From the NCBI RefSeq assembly GCF_026242055.1, contig NZ_JAPJDL010000040.1, forward strand, positions 1-56,215: DNA of 56,215 bases. The letters run 5' to 3'. This DNA is from Lentzea sp. NEAU-D7. Lineage in GTDB: Bacteria > Actinomycetota > Actinomycetes > Mycobacteriales > Pseudonocardiaceae. Under the pieces are notes generated by a model that made no database searches, had not been told where the DNA came from, and saw only the letters and a program-made list of their open reading frames with translations. A program made the translations under genes and the position numbers. Positions 40,460 through 49,037 of the stretch are shown in pieces; positions within the stretch are counted from its first letter, which is position 1; every line of letters starts with the position of its first letter.

Positions 40460-43036
40460 TCAGGCGATCTTGCAGGCCTTCCCGTTGACGGTGAAGGCGG
40501 TCGGATCGGTTCCGGTGCCGGAGCCGTTGAACCCGATGTGGACGGACTTGCCCGGCTCGACCTGGCCGTTCCACGGCATGCTGGCCGCCGTCACGTCGCG
40601 CCCGGTCTGGGTCCACGTGGCCGACCACCCGGCGGTGACCTTCTGGGTGCCGGGGAACGCGAACGCGAGCTTCCACGACGTCCACGCGGTCGTTCCGGTG
40701 TTGGTGATCTTCACCTGCGCCGACAGGCCGTCGGTCCACCGGCCGGCGGTGAAGCCGACCTCGCAGTCCGGCTTCGGCGCCGTGGTCCCGGACTTCTCCG
40801 CCGCCCAGCCCGTGACCCAGGCGAGCGCGGAGTTCCAGTTCACCGCCACCTCGTTGACCGAGTAGGCACCGATGTCGTCCACCCAGCACTTCTGCTGCGG
40901 GCAGCCGGTGAGCAGGCGCTGCGCCACCGGGTCCTGCAGAGCGCTGTTCGGGCCGCCGGACAGCGAACCGGGCGGCGCGATCGGCAGGGTCGGGTCGTTC
41001 TGGTTGGCCCAGAACCGGTGGTGCGCGTTGCGCATCGCCTGCTCGCCGTAGCCCGCCACGTACGAGGTGCTCAGCGGGTTGCGGCCGAGGACGTAGTGCA
41101 GCGCCTCGAACACGCCGTCGCGGTACTTGGCCGCACCGGTGAAGTCGTGGGCGAGTGCGAGCACCTGGGCGTTGTTCAGGACCGCGGAGTTCGAGCCCCA
41201 CACGTACCCGTCCACGCTGTTGTCGTACGGCGCGGCGTAGCCCATGCCCGCCATGGCGGTCAGGTGCTGGTCCGCGACCGTGGCGAACGCGGACTTGATC
41301 GCCGTGACGTCCGCCGCGGGCAGGCCGTTGGGCGCCAGGGCGAGCGTGATGTCACCCAGCGGCGCCGTACCGCCCCAGTAGAAGCCGGCCCTGGTCAGGC
41401 CTGCCGCCTTGTAGTGCGGCGAGGCGGTGACGTCGGTCCGGTAGGCGCTGTCGCCCGTGGTCGCGTACAGCTCCGACGCGGCCCAGTAGAACTCGTCGCT
41501 CACGGTGCTGTCGCTGTAGGCGCCACCGCCGGTGCCGTCGTTCGGGTCGGCGATCTTGGCCGGGTTCGCCTTGGCCGCCGTGTACGCCTTGCGGGCGGCC
41601 GCGAGCAGCGTCGCCGAGTACGTGGCGTCGATGCCCTTCCACAGCCGGGACGCCTGCGCGGCGACCGCGGCCAGGTTCAGCGTCGCGGCGGTGCTGGTCG
41701 CGGACAGCCGGCGCGGCTGGTCGTCCAGCTCGGGCCGGGTCGGCAGGGCCGTCCAGTTCGCGTCGTGGATCTTGTGGTGCGCCATGCCGTCCGGTGCCTG
41801 CATCTTCAGCAGGAAGTCCACCTCCCAGCGCGCTTCGTCGAGGAGGTCCGGCACGCCGTTGCTCTTCTCCGGGATGGCGAGCGTGCCGTCGCGGAACGCG
41901 GTCGCGTCACCGACGCGGGTGGCCCGCTCGTAGGAGTTGAGCAGCTGCCAGGCCGCGATGCCGCCGTTGACCACGTACTTGCCGTGGTCACCCGCGTCGT
42001 ACCAGCCGCCGCGCACGTCGAGCGTGTACCCGCAGGCCAGGTCGGCGCGGCACGGCACGTTGTCGTCACCCTGGTTGGGAGCGACGTTGACGTGCCCGGC
42101 GGGACGCGAGTACTCGTCCCCGACGTACTGCGCCTCGATCGGCGTTCCGCTGCGCTGGTGGTAGAAGAACGCGAGCGAGTCGTAGCGCAGCCGCTTGATC
42201 GGGTCCGCGGAGATGTCGAACGGGAAGCTGCTGTCCTCGCCGACGGACAGCGTGTAGCCGGTGCCGGCCGTGTCGAACGACGAGAAGTCGATCTGGTGCA
42301 CCGAGTCGCCGGACGTGGCGTCCGCGCCCTTGGGCGTGCTCTGGCCGGTGGCCACCGTCGCGCCCGCGGAGTTCTTGAGCGTCCACGTCTGCGGCGTCGT
42401 CGCCGTGGAGACGAGGGTCGCCCGCTTGGGCAGGCCCGGCACGTACCCGACCAGGTCGACCTGGACCTTCCTGGTGGGGTTGGGGTTGACACCACCGGGC
42501 GGCTTCACGCCGCCGATCACCGAGACGTTGTCCACGCAGATGGTGTTGTCGGCGGGCTGGCCGCCCAGCTGGAACGCGACCTGGCCGTTGCCCGCGTCCG
42601 GGAAGTCCAATGTGGACGTGAAGGTGAAGGTGAAGCGCTGCTTCGCCGGGGAGAGCGTGAACTGCTGGCTCGCGATCCCGCGGTACGGGCTCACGCTCTC
42701 ACCGGCGGCGGCCGTGATCGGCTGCGCCGTCGTGGCGTGGGCGTCGAACGAGAAGGTGTAGGACTGGCCGCTCTCGAACGGAACTCCGTTCTGGCCGATC
42801 AGGGCGTCCCACGGGTTCGTGGTGCCGCCGGTGACCGCCGCGCACAACTCGCCGCCGGTGACCCGGTTGGTCACTCCGGCGCCGGCCCACCAAGGATCGG
42901 CGGCGCCGCTGTCGAACGTGCCGTTCAGCACGCGTTCGTAGTCCGCCGCCGCAGCGGCGCCCGCGGCCTGGAGTGAGCTCGCCGTCAGCACCGCGAGCAG
43001 GGTCGCGGCGAGGAGACGTGGGGGTTGCGATCTCAT
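40460..43036 (-). CDS. Secreted GH9 cellulase with CBM4, Ig-like domain and CBM2
   Basis: An 858-residue processive-type endoglucanase. Order: signal peptide (about 1-31), CBM4 (about 33-185; VLNGTFDSGAADPWW to CVDNVSVIGG), CelD_N Ig-like domain (about 187-275; VQVDLVGYVPGLPKRATLV), GH9 barrel (about 280-745) with the catalytic Asp pair in GGWYDAGDHGKYV and the catalytic Glu in YSVNEVAVNWNSAL, then CBM2 (about 755-858). The layout matches Thermobifida Cel9B and Cellulomonas CenC. It starts at ATG 43036 and its promoter carries a perfect CebR-type box, so it should be induced by cello-oligosaccharides. Confidence 0.95.
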   Translation of the reverse strand: MRSQPPRLLAATLLAVLTASSLQAAGAAAAADYERVLNGTFDSGAADPWWAGAGVTNRVTGGELCAAVTGGTTNPWDALIGQNGVPFESGQSYTFSFDAHATTAQPITAAAGESVSPYRGIASQQFTLSPAKQRFTFTFTSTLDFPDAGNGQVAFQLGGQPADNTICVDNVSVIGGVKPPGGVNPNPTRKVQVDLVGYVPGLPKRATLVSTATTPQTWTLKNSAGATVATGQSTPKGADATSGDSVHQIDFSSFDTAGTGYTLSVGEDSSFPFDISADPIKRLRYDSLAFFYHQRSGTPIEAQYVGDEYSRPAGHVNVAPNQGDDNVPCRADLACGYTLDVRGGWYDAGDHGKYVVNGGIAAWQLLNSYERATRVGDATAFRDGTLAIPEKSNGVPDLLDEARWEVDFLLKMQAPDGMAHHKIHDANWTALPTRPELDDQPRRLSATSTAATLNLAAVAAQASRLWKGIDATYSATLLAAARKAYTAAKANPAKIADPNDGTGGGAYSDSTVSDEFYWAASELYATTGDSAYRTDVTASPHYKAAGLTRAGFYWGGTAPLGDITLALAPNGLPAADVTAIKSAFATVADQHLTAMAGMGYAAPYDNSVDGYVWGSNSAVLNNAQVLALAHDFTGAAKYRDGVFEALHYVLGRNPLSTSYVAGYGEQAMRNAHHRFWANQNDPTLPIAPPGSLSGGPNSALQDPVAQRLLTGCPQQKCWVDDIGAYSVNEVAVNWNSALAWVTGWAAEKSGTTAPKPDCEVGFTAGRWTDGLSAQVKITNTGTTAWTSWKLAFAFPGTQKVTAGWSATWTQTGRDVTAASMPWNGQVEPGKSVHIGFNGSGTGTDPTAFTVNGKACKIA

Positions 43037-43071
43037 GCTGTGAGGTTCTCCGTCCTCGTCGACGGGCGCTC

Positions 43072-43085
43072 TGGGAGCGCTCCCA
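43072..43085. promoter_or_regulatory. CebR/CelR-type operator of the GH9 cellulase gene
   Basis: TGGGAGCGCTCCCA is a perfect 14-bp palindrome identical to the known CebR/CelR box. It lies 36 bases before the GH9 start and directly downstream of the predicted -10, at about +1. Confidence 0.88.
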
Positions 43086-43090
43086 GGGCG

Positions 43091-43120
43091 ACCGTAGGCC
43101 GAGTTCGGCGACGGCTACAA
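43091..43120 (-). promoter_or_regulatory. Promoter of the GH9 cellulase gene
   Basis: On the minus strand TTGTAG (43115-43120) and TACGGT (43091-43096) are 18 nt apart. The CebR box follows five bases later, the same order as at cebE. Confidence 0.5.
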
Positions 43121-43216
43121 GCCCCCTTTCGGTCACCGGCGTACTTTCGACGGTCGATTCGACTCGAAGTGCCGGTACGGTCAGCGGGACTCCACTGTGG
43201 ACAGAACGTCGATCCG

Positions 43217-44404
43217 CTACACCCCGGCGTTGAGGACGGGGCTGCCGCTCTCCTCGCCCGCCTCCACCGCGTGCAGGCGCCGACCGGCCCGCTCGGGCCG
43301 GATGTGCGTGCCACCGGCCGCCGGGTGGGGGAGCAGGTGACTGGACGCGGCGATGGTCTCCTCGTCGAGCCGCACGCCCAGTCCTGGGCTGTCACCGAGG
43401 ACGTAGGCGCCGTCCTCGACGTGCAGGTCGAGTGAGACGCCCACCGCGGGCCGCAGGTCCTGCAGTTCGCTGACCAGGTGGTTGGGCACCGACGTGGCGG
43501 CGTGCAGCAGGCCGATCGGGCTGGTGCCGATGGGGCTCACGGGCAGGTCGTGGGCGTGCGCGAGGGTGGCGACCCGGAGGAAGTGGGTGATGCCCCAGAC
43601 ACCGGCCGTCTGCACGACGTCGACGGCGCCCGCCGCCATGAGCGGGCGGTGCTGCTCGAGCCCGGTGAGGTTCTCGCCGGTGGCGACGGAGGCGCGGATC
43701 CCGCGGCCCACCGCCGCGTGGCCCTCCACGTCCCAGCGCCGGACGGGCTCCTCGACCCACGTGAGGTCGAACGTCCTCTCGAGCTCGGTGACGTAGCGGA
43801 CCGCCTGCTTGCGCGTCCAGGTCTCGTTGACGTCGAGCATGAGGCTCGGCCGCGCACCGCCGCCCGCCTCGGTCAGGACGTCCCGGACGAGGGCGAGCCG
43901 GCGCCGGTCGCGGTCCACGTCGAGGCCGCCCTTGATCTTCGCCGCGCGCAGCCCCCGGTCGGCGTAGGCCTGGTACACCGCGACGAGCTCGTCGTCGGTC
44001 AGCGCGATGTCCAGCGCCGAGGCGTAGGCGGGCACGCGGCGGTCGCGGCCGCCTAGCAGCCGCCACAGCGGCTCGCCCGCCGCCTGGGCCTTGATGTCCC
44101 AGAGCGCGCTGTCGAGGGCTCCGATGGTGCCGAACACCGCACCGGCGTGGCCGGCCTTGAACACCCGCCGCAGCATCCGGTCGTACAGGGCCGTGACGCC
44201 ACGCGGGTCCTCGCCCTCGACGGCGGCGAAGACGGCCTCGATCTCCACGTGCGGGCCGAGTCCGACGCCGGTGAGGCCCGCGTCGGTCTCCACGACGACG
44301 ATCGGGACGCGGACGAGGCCGTCGGGGACCACGCCGTTGGCGTCGCCGACCGGACGCCCCCAGTCCTGGACCGTGGTGAGCGTCCGGTAGCCAGTGATGC
44401 GCAT
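43217..44404 (-). CDS. Enolase-superfamily (mandelate racemase/muconate lactonizing) enzyme with unusual active site
   Basis: A 395-residue (alpha/beta)7-barrel protein, probably acting on an acid sugar. The capping domain begins MRITGYRTLTTV. Conserved barrel elements: the KxK motif (AAKIKGG), metal ligands in MLDVNETW (Asp), TWVEEPV (Glu) and ATGENLTG (Glu). The usual His-Asp dyad is missing: the expected QPD reads VQTAGVWG and the expected PHG reads SPIGTSPIG. Catalysis could thus rest on the KxK lysine alone, or the activity may be atypical. ATG 44404 lies one base after the permease gene's stop, so it belongs to the ABC operon under the second GntR. Confidence 0.85.
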   Translation of the reverse strand: MRITGYRTLTTVQDWGRPVGDANGVVPDGLVRVPIVVVETDAGLTGVGLGPHVEIEAVFAAVEGEDPRGVTALYDRMLRRVFKAGHAGAVFGTIGALDSALWDIKAQAAGEPLWRLLGGRDRRVPAYASALDIALTDDELVAVYQAYADRGLRAAKIKGGLDVDRDRRRLALVRDVLTEAGGGARPSLMLDVNETWTRKQAVRYVTELERTFDLTWVEEPVRRWDVEGHAAVGRGIRASVATGENLTGLEQHRPLMAAGAVDVVQTAGVWGITHFLRVATLAHAHDLPVSPIGTSPIGLLHAATSVPNHLVSELQDLRPAVGVSLDLHVEDGAYVLGDSPGLGVRLDEETIAASSHLLPHPAAGGTHIRPERAGRRLHAVEAGEESGSPVLNAGV

Positions 44405-44405
44405 G

Positions 44406-45233
44406 TCAGCCCTTCGTGGACCCGGCGGTGACACCGTCGGCGATCTGGCGTTGCAGGAACAGGTAGACGACGAGGACGGGAACCGCGGCGATCAGCACGC
44501 CCGCGGCGAACGTGGGGATGTCGTCGGAGTACTGCCCGCGCAGCGATGTGACACCGACCATGAGAGTGCGGTGCTCCGCGGACGGCATCATCAGCAACGC
44601 GATGAGCACGTCGTTCCAGCAGAACAGGGCGTTGAGCACGCCGACCGACAACAGCGCGGGCGCGCCGATCGGGAGCATGATCCGCCAGTAGACCCCGTAC
44701 ACCGAGTTCCCGTCGATGCGCGCGGCGTCGACGATCTCCGCCGGCACGGTGGCGTAGTAGCTCGTCAGCAGGAAGATCGTGAACGGCAGGAACTGCGCCA
44801 CGTACGCGAGGACCAGGCCGGGGTAGGTGTCGATGAGACCGGTGTCCGCCATCGTCCGCGCCAGCGGCACCATGATCACCTGGAACGGCACGAACAGCGC
44901 CGCGAGGATCCCCAGGAAGAGCGCGGACGAACCGCGGAACCTCAGTCGTCCCAGTGCGAAGCCGGCCATCGAGCCGATCAGCAGCAGCAGCGCGACCGAG
45001 CACGCCACGACGACCACGGAGTTCAGGAAGTACCGGGACATCCCGACGCTCGTCCACGCCTTGACGACGTTGTCGAGGCTGAACGAGTCCGCCGGGGAGA
45101 ACCGGTCGAGGACGTACTCGCGGCGGGTCTTCATGGCGACGTTGGTGGTGAACACCAGCGGGTAGATCGTGGCCAGGGCGAGTGCCGCCATCGGGACGGC
45201 GGCGACCCACCTGGCCGGCCGGGTACCGGGCAT
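44406..45233 (-). CDS. Carbohydrate ABC transporter permease (MalG/CebG type)
   Basis: A 275-residue inner-membrane permease of a CUT1 importer with about six helices. The EAA loop reads EIVDAARIDGNSVYGVYWRIMLP; the C-terminus RQIADGVTAGSTKG is typical of the MalG group. Its start overlaps the other permease's stop by one base (TGATG). The ATPase is not in the operon; as with CebEFG, a shared ATPase such as MsiK elsewhere in the genome is likely. Confidence 0.93.
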   Translation of the reverse strand: MPGTRPARWVAAVPMAALALATIYPLVFTTNVAMKTRREYVLDRFSPADSFSLDNVVKAWTSVGMSRYFLNSVVVVACSVALLLLIGSMAGFALGRLRFRGSSALFLGILAALFVPFQVIMVPLARTMADTGLIDTYPGLVLAYVAQFLPFTIFLLTSYYATVPAEIVDAARIDGNSVYGVYWRIMLPIGAPALLSVGVLNALFCWNDVLIALLMMPSAEHRTLMVGVTSLRGQYSDDIPTFAAGVLIAAVPVLVVYLFLQRQIADGVTAGSTKG

Positions 45234-46165
45234 CAGTCCTCCTCGCCCGCGGCGCGGCGCAGGATCGCGATCTGGGCCAGCCCCACCACGAGCATGATCC
45301 CGAACAGCGCGGTCGAGGCGGCGGAGGCGAGCGCGGGCTGGTTCAACCGCCCCTGCTGGATCCAGATGTAGTACTCGGGCAGGTACGTCGACCCCTCCGG
45401 GCCTCCGCTCGTCATCACGTAGAGCAGGCCGAACATCGAGGTCAGCATGCCGATCATGGTGGTGACGACGACGAACTGGATCGTGCGCCGCAGGCTCGGG
45501 ACGATCACGTGCCGGACGGTCTGCGCGAACGACGCGCCGTCCACCCGTGCGGCGTCGAGCAGCGACTGGTCGAGCGTGGCGAACCCGGCCAGGAAGACGA
45601 CCAGCGCCATGCCGAACGTCGCCCAGACGTGCACCGCGACGACGACGAAGAACGCCACGCCGGGATCGCCGAGCCAGTCCACCGGGCCGATCCCCAGGCC
45701 GCCGAGCACCCCGTTGAGCGGTCCGTCGAACGCCAGCAGCAGGGTGAAGATCGCGCCGACGATCACCGGTGAGAGCACCGCGGGGAAGAAGTAGACGCCG
45801 CGGTAGACGCGGTGTCCCGGCACGCGCAGGTAGATGAACGTGGCGAGGAGCCCCGGGATCGCCACCGCCACCGGGAGCAGCAGGACGAGCAGCCCGACGT
45901 TGCGCAGGGCCGTGCGAAACAGGGGATCGGCGAACAGGGTCACGTAGTTGTCGAGGCCGACCATGACCCCGTCGCGGTCACCGTCTCCGGTGAAGGAGAA
46001 GTTGACGCCCAGCACCAGCGGCCACAGGCGCAGCCCGACGATGATCAGGACGGCCGGCGCCACGAGCACCAGGGGAGCGAGGCGCTCGGCCCGCGAGCCG
46101 GACCGGCGCGGCCGCGCGGGCCTCGCCGGAGCCGGGCTCACTGGGGAGAGGGTGGGTGCCGCCAC
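45233..46165 (-). CDS. Carbohydrate ABC transporter permease (MalF/CebF type)
   Basis: The 310-residue partner permease. After a Pro/Arg-rich cytoplasmic N-terminus, about six helices follow (LVLVAPAVLIIVGLRLWPLV; NVGLLVLLLPVAVAIPGLLATFIYL). The EAA loop reads QSLLDAARVDGASFAQTVRHVIVPSL. GTG 46165 lies four bases after the binding-protein stop. Confidence 0.92.
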   Translation of the reverse strand: MAAPTLSPVSPAPARPARPRRSGSRAERLAPLVLVAPAVLIIVGLRLWPLVLGVNFSFTGDGDRDGVMVGLDNYVTLFADPLFRTALRNVGLLVLLLPVAVAIPGLLATFIYLRVPGHRVYRGVYFFPAVLSPVIVGAIFTLLLAFDGPLNGVLGGLGIGPVDWLGDPGVAFFVVVAVHVWATFGMALVVFLAGFATLDQSLLDAARVDGASFAQTVRHVIVPSLRRTIQFVVVTTMIGMLTSMFGLLYVMTSGGPEGSTYLPEYYIWIQQGRLNQPALASAASTALFGIMLVVGLAQIAILRRAAGEED

Positions 46166-46169
46166 GGTG

Positions 46170-47441
46170 TCAGCCGGTCTTGTCGGAGGCGGCCAGCTGC
46201 GCCACCGCGTCGTCCACTGTGGCCGATCCGCTGAGCAGCTGCTGGGAAAGACGTCCCATCAGGTCGAGGGTCTTCGACGACAGGGCGACGTGCAGAGCGG
46301 GCTTGCCCTCCTTCACCTCCGTGACGATCGCCTTGACTGCGGGCCCGCCGGAGGAGACGTCGATCGTCGAGTCGGACGCGATGGCGCCGCCGTCGGCGTA
46401 GAACGCCTTCAGCGCGTCGGCGGAGGTCAGTGACCGCACCAGGTCCGCCGCCAGCTTCGGGTCCTCGGTCCACTTCGCGACCGCGTAGCCGATGCCGCCG
46501 TCGAAGGGCAGGCTCGGCTTCGCCGCGGGGTTGACCACCGGTGCCCGCATCACGCCGAGCTTCTCCGGGGTGAGGAACTCGGCGAAGTCCTTCCAGTGCC
46601 CGACGTCCGACATCAGGCCGATGACGTTGGCCGCCTTGCCGGAGTTGAAGAGCGCGAAGGCGTCGTTGAACATCGCCGTGGAGTTGGCGCCGTCGGTGTT
46701 CAGCCCGGAGTCGGCGGTCTGCTTCCACAGCTCGAAGATCCGCTTGACGTTCGCCAAGGACCAGTCCCGCTTCCCGGCGATCCAGTCGTCGTACTCCTGC
46801 GGCGTCAGGACCGCCGATCCCGTGGCGGACAGGAAGAACTGGATGCCGTAGCCCTCCTTGTTGCCCTGTGCCAGGCACTTCGCGCCGGTCTTCTGGGTGA
46901 TGACGCCGCAGTTCCTGACGAAGTCGTCCCACGTCCTCGGCGGGGAGTCCGGGTCGAGGCCGGCCTTCTGGTAAAGGTCTTTGTTGTAGTAGACGGGATG
47001 TCCCTGCAGGGTCACCGGCGCGGCGTAGACCTTGCCGTCCTTGGTGAACGCGTCCCAGCCGGCCAGCCGCTGCCGGTCGTCGGCGACGTAGGAGTCGAGC
47101 GGGGCGAGCGCGCCGGCCCGGTCGCGGATCTGCCCGCCGCCGTTGAAGAGCACGACGTCGGGACCCTTGCCGGCCTGGATGGCCGCGCCGAGCAGGGTGT
47201 AGTACTGGTCGAACGGCTGCGCCACGAACTCGACGGCCACACCGGGGTGCTTCTTCGCGAAGTCGGCCTTCGCCTTCTCCACGTAGGCGGCGGCCTTGGC
47301 GTCACCGGACTTCCAGTCCCACACCACGAGCTTGTCGCCGGAGCCGCCGGTCGTGGAGTCCGGTCCGGACGCGCTGCCGCATCCTGCCGTCAGCGTCAGC
47401 CCCACGACCAGGGCGGCGGACAAGAGTGTGCGCTGCTTCAT
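46170..47441 (-). CDS. Sugar-binding lipoprotein of a CUT1 ABC importer
   Basis: A 423-residue extracellular solute-binding protein with lipobox LTAGC near residue 21. The MalE-like fold is visible (KLVVWDWKSGDAKAAAYVEKAK, GKGPDVVLFNGGG, PVYYNKDLYQKAGLDPDSPP, GAGGIGYAVAKW-like region FDGGIGYAVAKW). It heads an operon with two permeases and the enolase-superfamily gene. It is divergent from the GntR at 47581 with the GntR element in the shared 139-base gap, so control by that regulator is likely. The ligand is unknown; the downstream enzyme suggests an acid-bearing oligosaccharide or uronate derivative. Confidence 0.92.
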   Translation of the reverse strand: MKQRTLLSAALVVGLTLTAGCGSASGPDSTTGGSGDKLVVWDWKSGDAKAAAYVEKAKADFAKKHPGVAVEFVAQPFDQYYTLLGAAIQAGKGPDVVLFNGGGQIRDRAGALAPLDSYVADDRQRLAGWDAFTKDGKVYAAPVTLQGHPVYYNKDLYQKAGLDPDSPPRTWDDFVRNCGVITQKTGAKCLAQGNKEGYGIQFFLSATGSAVLTPQEYDDWIAGKRDWSLANVKRIFELWKQTADSGLNTDGANSTAMFNDAFALFNSGKAANVIGLMSDVGHWKDFAEFLTPEKLGVMRAPVVNPAAKPSLPFDGGIGYAVAKWTEDPKLAADLVRSLTSADALKAFYADGGAIASDSTIDVSSGGPAVKAIVTEVKEGKPALHVALSSKTLDLMGRLSQQLLSGSATVDDAVAQLAASDKTG

Positions 47442-47502
47442 CGCTGGCTCACTTCTCTTCCCGAGAGGGCGCCGGGCTGCGTCGTTCCCGACGGGGTGCC
47501 GT

Positions 47503-47533
47503 GAACGTAAGTCGTATGACGTATTACGTCAAT
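47503..47533. promoter_or_regulatory. Putative GntR operator, copy 2
   Basis: Identical at 28 of 31 bases to 18811-18841. The core TGACGTATTACGTCA (47517-47531) is a perfect odd-centred palindrome. It lies in the divergent region between the ABC operon and gntR; a TACCCT -10 candidate (47548-47553) follows before ATG 47581. Confidence 0.75.
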
Positions 47534-47580
47534 CGCCCGTTCTGCAGTACCCTCGCCGCACGGACGCGACCGGAGGAACG

Positions 47581-48345
47581 ATGACCGCACCAGGCGCGAG
47601 ACCGCCCGCCGCCGCCCCGGGCTGGGTCCGCAGGCCGGCGAGCCTGGCCAGCGCGGTGACCGCCGAGCTCGTGAGCCGGATCGTGCGCGGCGACCACCCC
47701 TCCGGGACGTCGCTGCCTCCCGAGCCCGCGCTGTGCGAGGCGTTCTCGGTGAGCAGGACCGTCATCCGCGAAGCGGTCAAAGTGCTGCAGGAGAAGGGTC
47801 TGGTGCAGGTTCGCCAGGGCGCGGGCACCCAGGTCACCCCGCAGGCGGCGTGGAACGTGCTCGACGAACTCGTCCTGGGGGCGATCGTCGCCGAGGACGA
47901 GACGCTCGCGGTGCTCGACGACCTGGTGGTCACCCGGCGCCTGCTCGAGTCGGACATGGCCCAGGCCGCCGCCCGCACCGCCGACGAGGCCACCGTCGCC
48001 GCGTTGCGCGACCTCGTCGAACTGATGGACCGGCTGGTCGGCGACCCGGACGCCTACCGGGAGCAGGACCGGCTCTTCCACGACCGGATCATGCGGGCCT
48101 CCGGCAACCGCATCGCCAGGGGAGTGGTGCGCGCGCTGGAGAGCCAGGTGATCAACACCGCTCGCTACACGGGCCGCAGCGACCGCGCCCTGTGCGCCGC
48201 CTCGAACGCGGGCCACCGCCTCGTCTTCGAACGGATCGCCGCACACGACCCCGCCGGTGCCGCCGAGGCCATGTTCACGCACATCACCGAGGCCTGGCTG
48301 GTCCGCCGCAGCGACGTCGGGGATCCCAGCCGCCTGGAGCGGTAG
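47581..48345 (+). CDS. GntR-family (FadR-type) transcriptional regulator, paralogue 2
   Basis: A 254-residue regulator, close full-length paralogue of the product of 18897-19664. Winged helix: LPPEPALCEAFSVSRTVIREA, wing VRQGAGTQVTP. FCD domain from about residue 92 with RRLLESDMAQAAARTA, DRLFHDRIMRASGN and the final AMFTHITEAWLVRR. ATG 47581 follows GGAGGA. It probably represses itself and the divergent ABC/enolase operon through the palindrome at 47517-47531, and may also act at the copy before its paralogue. Inducer unknown. Confidence 0.92.
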   Translation: MTAPGARPPAAAPGWVRRPASLASAVTAELVSRIVRGDHPSGTSLPPEPALCEAFSVSRTVIREAVKVLQEKGLVQVRQGAGTQVTPQAAWNVLDELVLGAIVAEDETLAVLDDLVVTRRLLESDMAQAAARTADEATVAALRDLVELMDRLVGDPDAYREQDRLFHDRIMRASGNRIARGVVRALESQVINTARYTGRSDRALCAASNAGHRLVFERIAAHDPAGAAEAMFTHITEAWLVRRSDVGDPSRLER

Positions 48346-48348
48346 CGC

Positions 48349-48948
48349 TCAGGACAGGAGCCGGTCCACCAGGTCGAGCCACGCGGCCTCCACCCGTGCC
48401 AGCGGCATGCCCCGGCCGCGCACGAGGTGGTCGGTCAGCACGACGTCCACCGACGCCAGCAGGGTGTGGGCGAGCAGGTCGGCGTCGGCGCCGGGCAGGA
48501 GCGCGCGCACCAGCACGGCGACGTGCCGGTGGCGCAGCTGCCGGGCGGGGACCGCGAACCGGCGGCCCGGTGACGGCTCGGCCGCCAGGTAGAGCTCCAG
48601 GTCGGCGTGCTCGTGGCGCAGCAGGGCCGGGCCGAACGCCCTGAGCCTCGTGGCCGGGTCGGCCTCGGGCCCGAGCGGTGGCCCTCCGGTGAGGAACGCC
48701 TCCTGGAACAGGCTCTCCGAGCGGTCCAGCAGGGCCTGGATCAGGCCGTTGCGGTCACCGAAGCGCCGCGACACCGTGCCCTTGCCGACCCCGGCCTCGG
48801 CGGCGACGGCCTCCATCGTGATCGCCGCCGCACCCCGCCGTGCCGCCAGCCGGGCGGCGGCCTCCAGCAGCAACGCCCGGTTGCGCACGGCGTCCGCGCG
48901 CAGGTGCGGCTCCGCGGTGGCGAGGGGCAGGGCTGTGCTGTCGATCAC
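48349..48948 (-). CDS. TetR-family transcriptional regulator
   Basis: A 199-residue regulator. The N-terminal helix-turn-helix reads AARRGAAAITMEAVAAEAGVGKGTVSRRFGDRNGLIQAL; the C-terminal domain is all helical. GTG 48948 is preferred: TACGCT (48956-48961) stands exactly 7 nt upstream, as for a leaderless transcript. It diverges from an NADPH-dependent FMN reductase gene, and the inverted repeat TAAACGG-N8-CCGTTTA lies between, the classical arrangement for a TetR repressor of a neighbouring oxidoreductase. Confidence 0.88.
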   Translation of the reverse strand: MIDSTALPLATAEPHLRADAVRNRALLLEAAARLAARRGAAAITMEAVAAEAGVGKGTVSRRFGDRNGLIQALLDRSESLFQEAFLTGGPPLGPEADPATRLRAFGPALLRHEHADLELYLAAEPSPGRRFAVPARQLRHRHVAVLVRALLPGADADLLAHTLLASVDVVLTDHLVRGRGMPLARVEAAWLDLVDRLLS

Positions 48949-48970
48949 CTCGGGCAGCGTATCCGGAAGA

Positions 48971-48992
48971 TAAACGGGCCGCGTTCCGTTTA
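48971..48992. promoter_or_regulatory. Probable TetR operator
   Basis: TAAACGG (48971-48977) and CCGTTTA (48986-48992) form a perfect 7-8-7 inverted repeat in the 89-base region between the divergent tetR and FMN reductase genes. Confidence 0.65.
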
Positions 48993-49037
48993 GCGTGGGT
49001 AGTCGCCCGACCACACCGAACCACTGGGAGTCACGTC

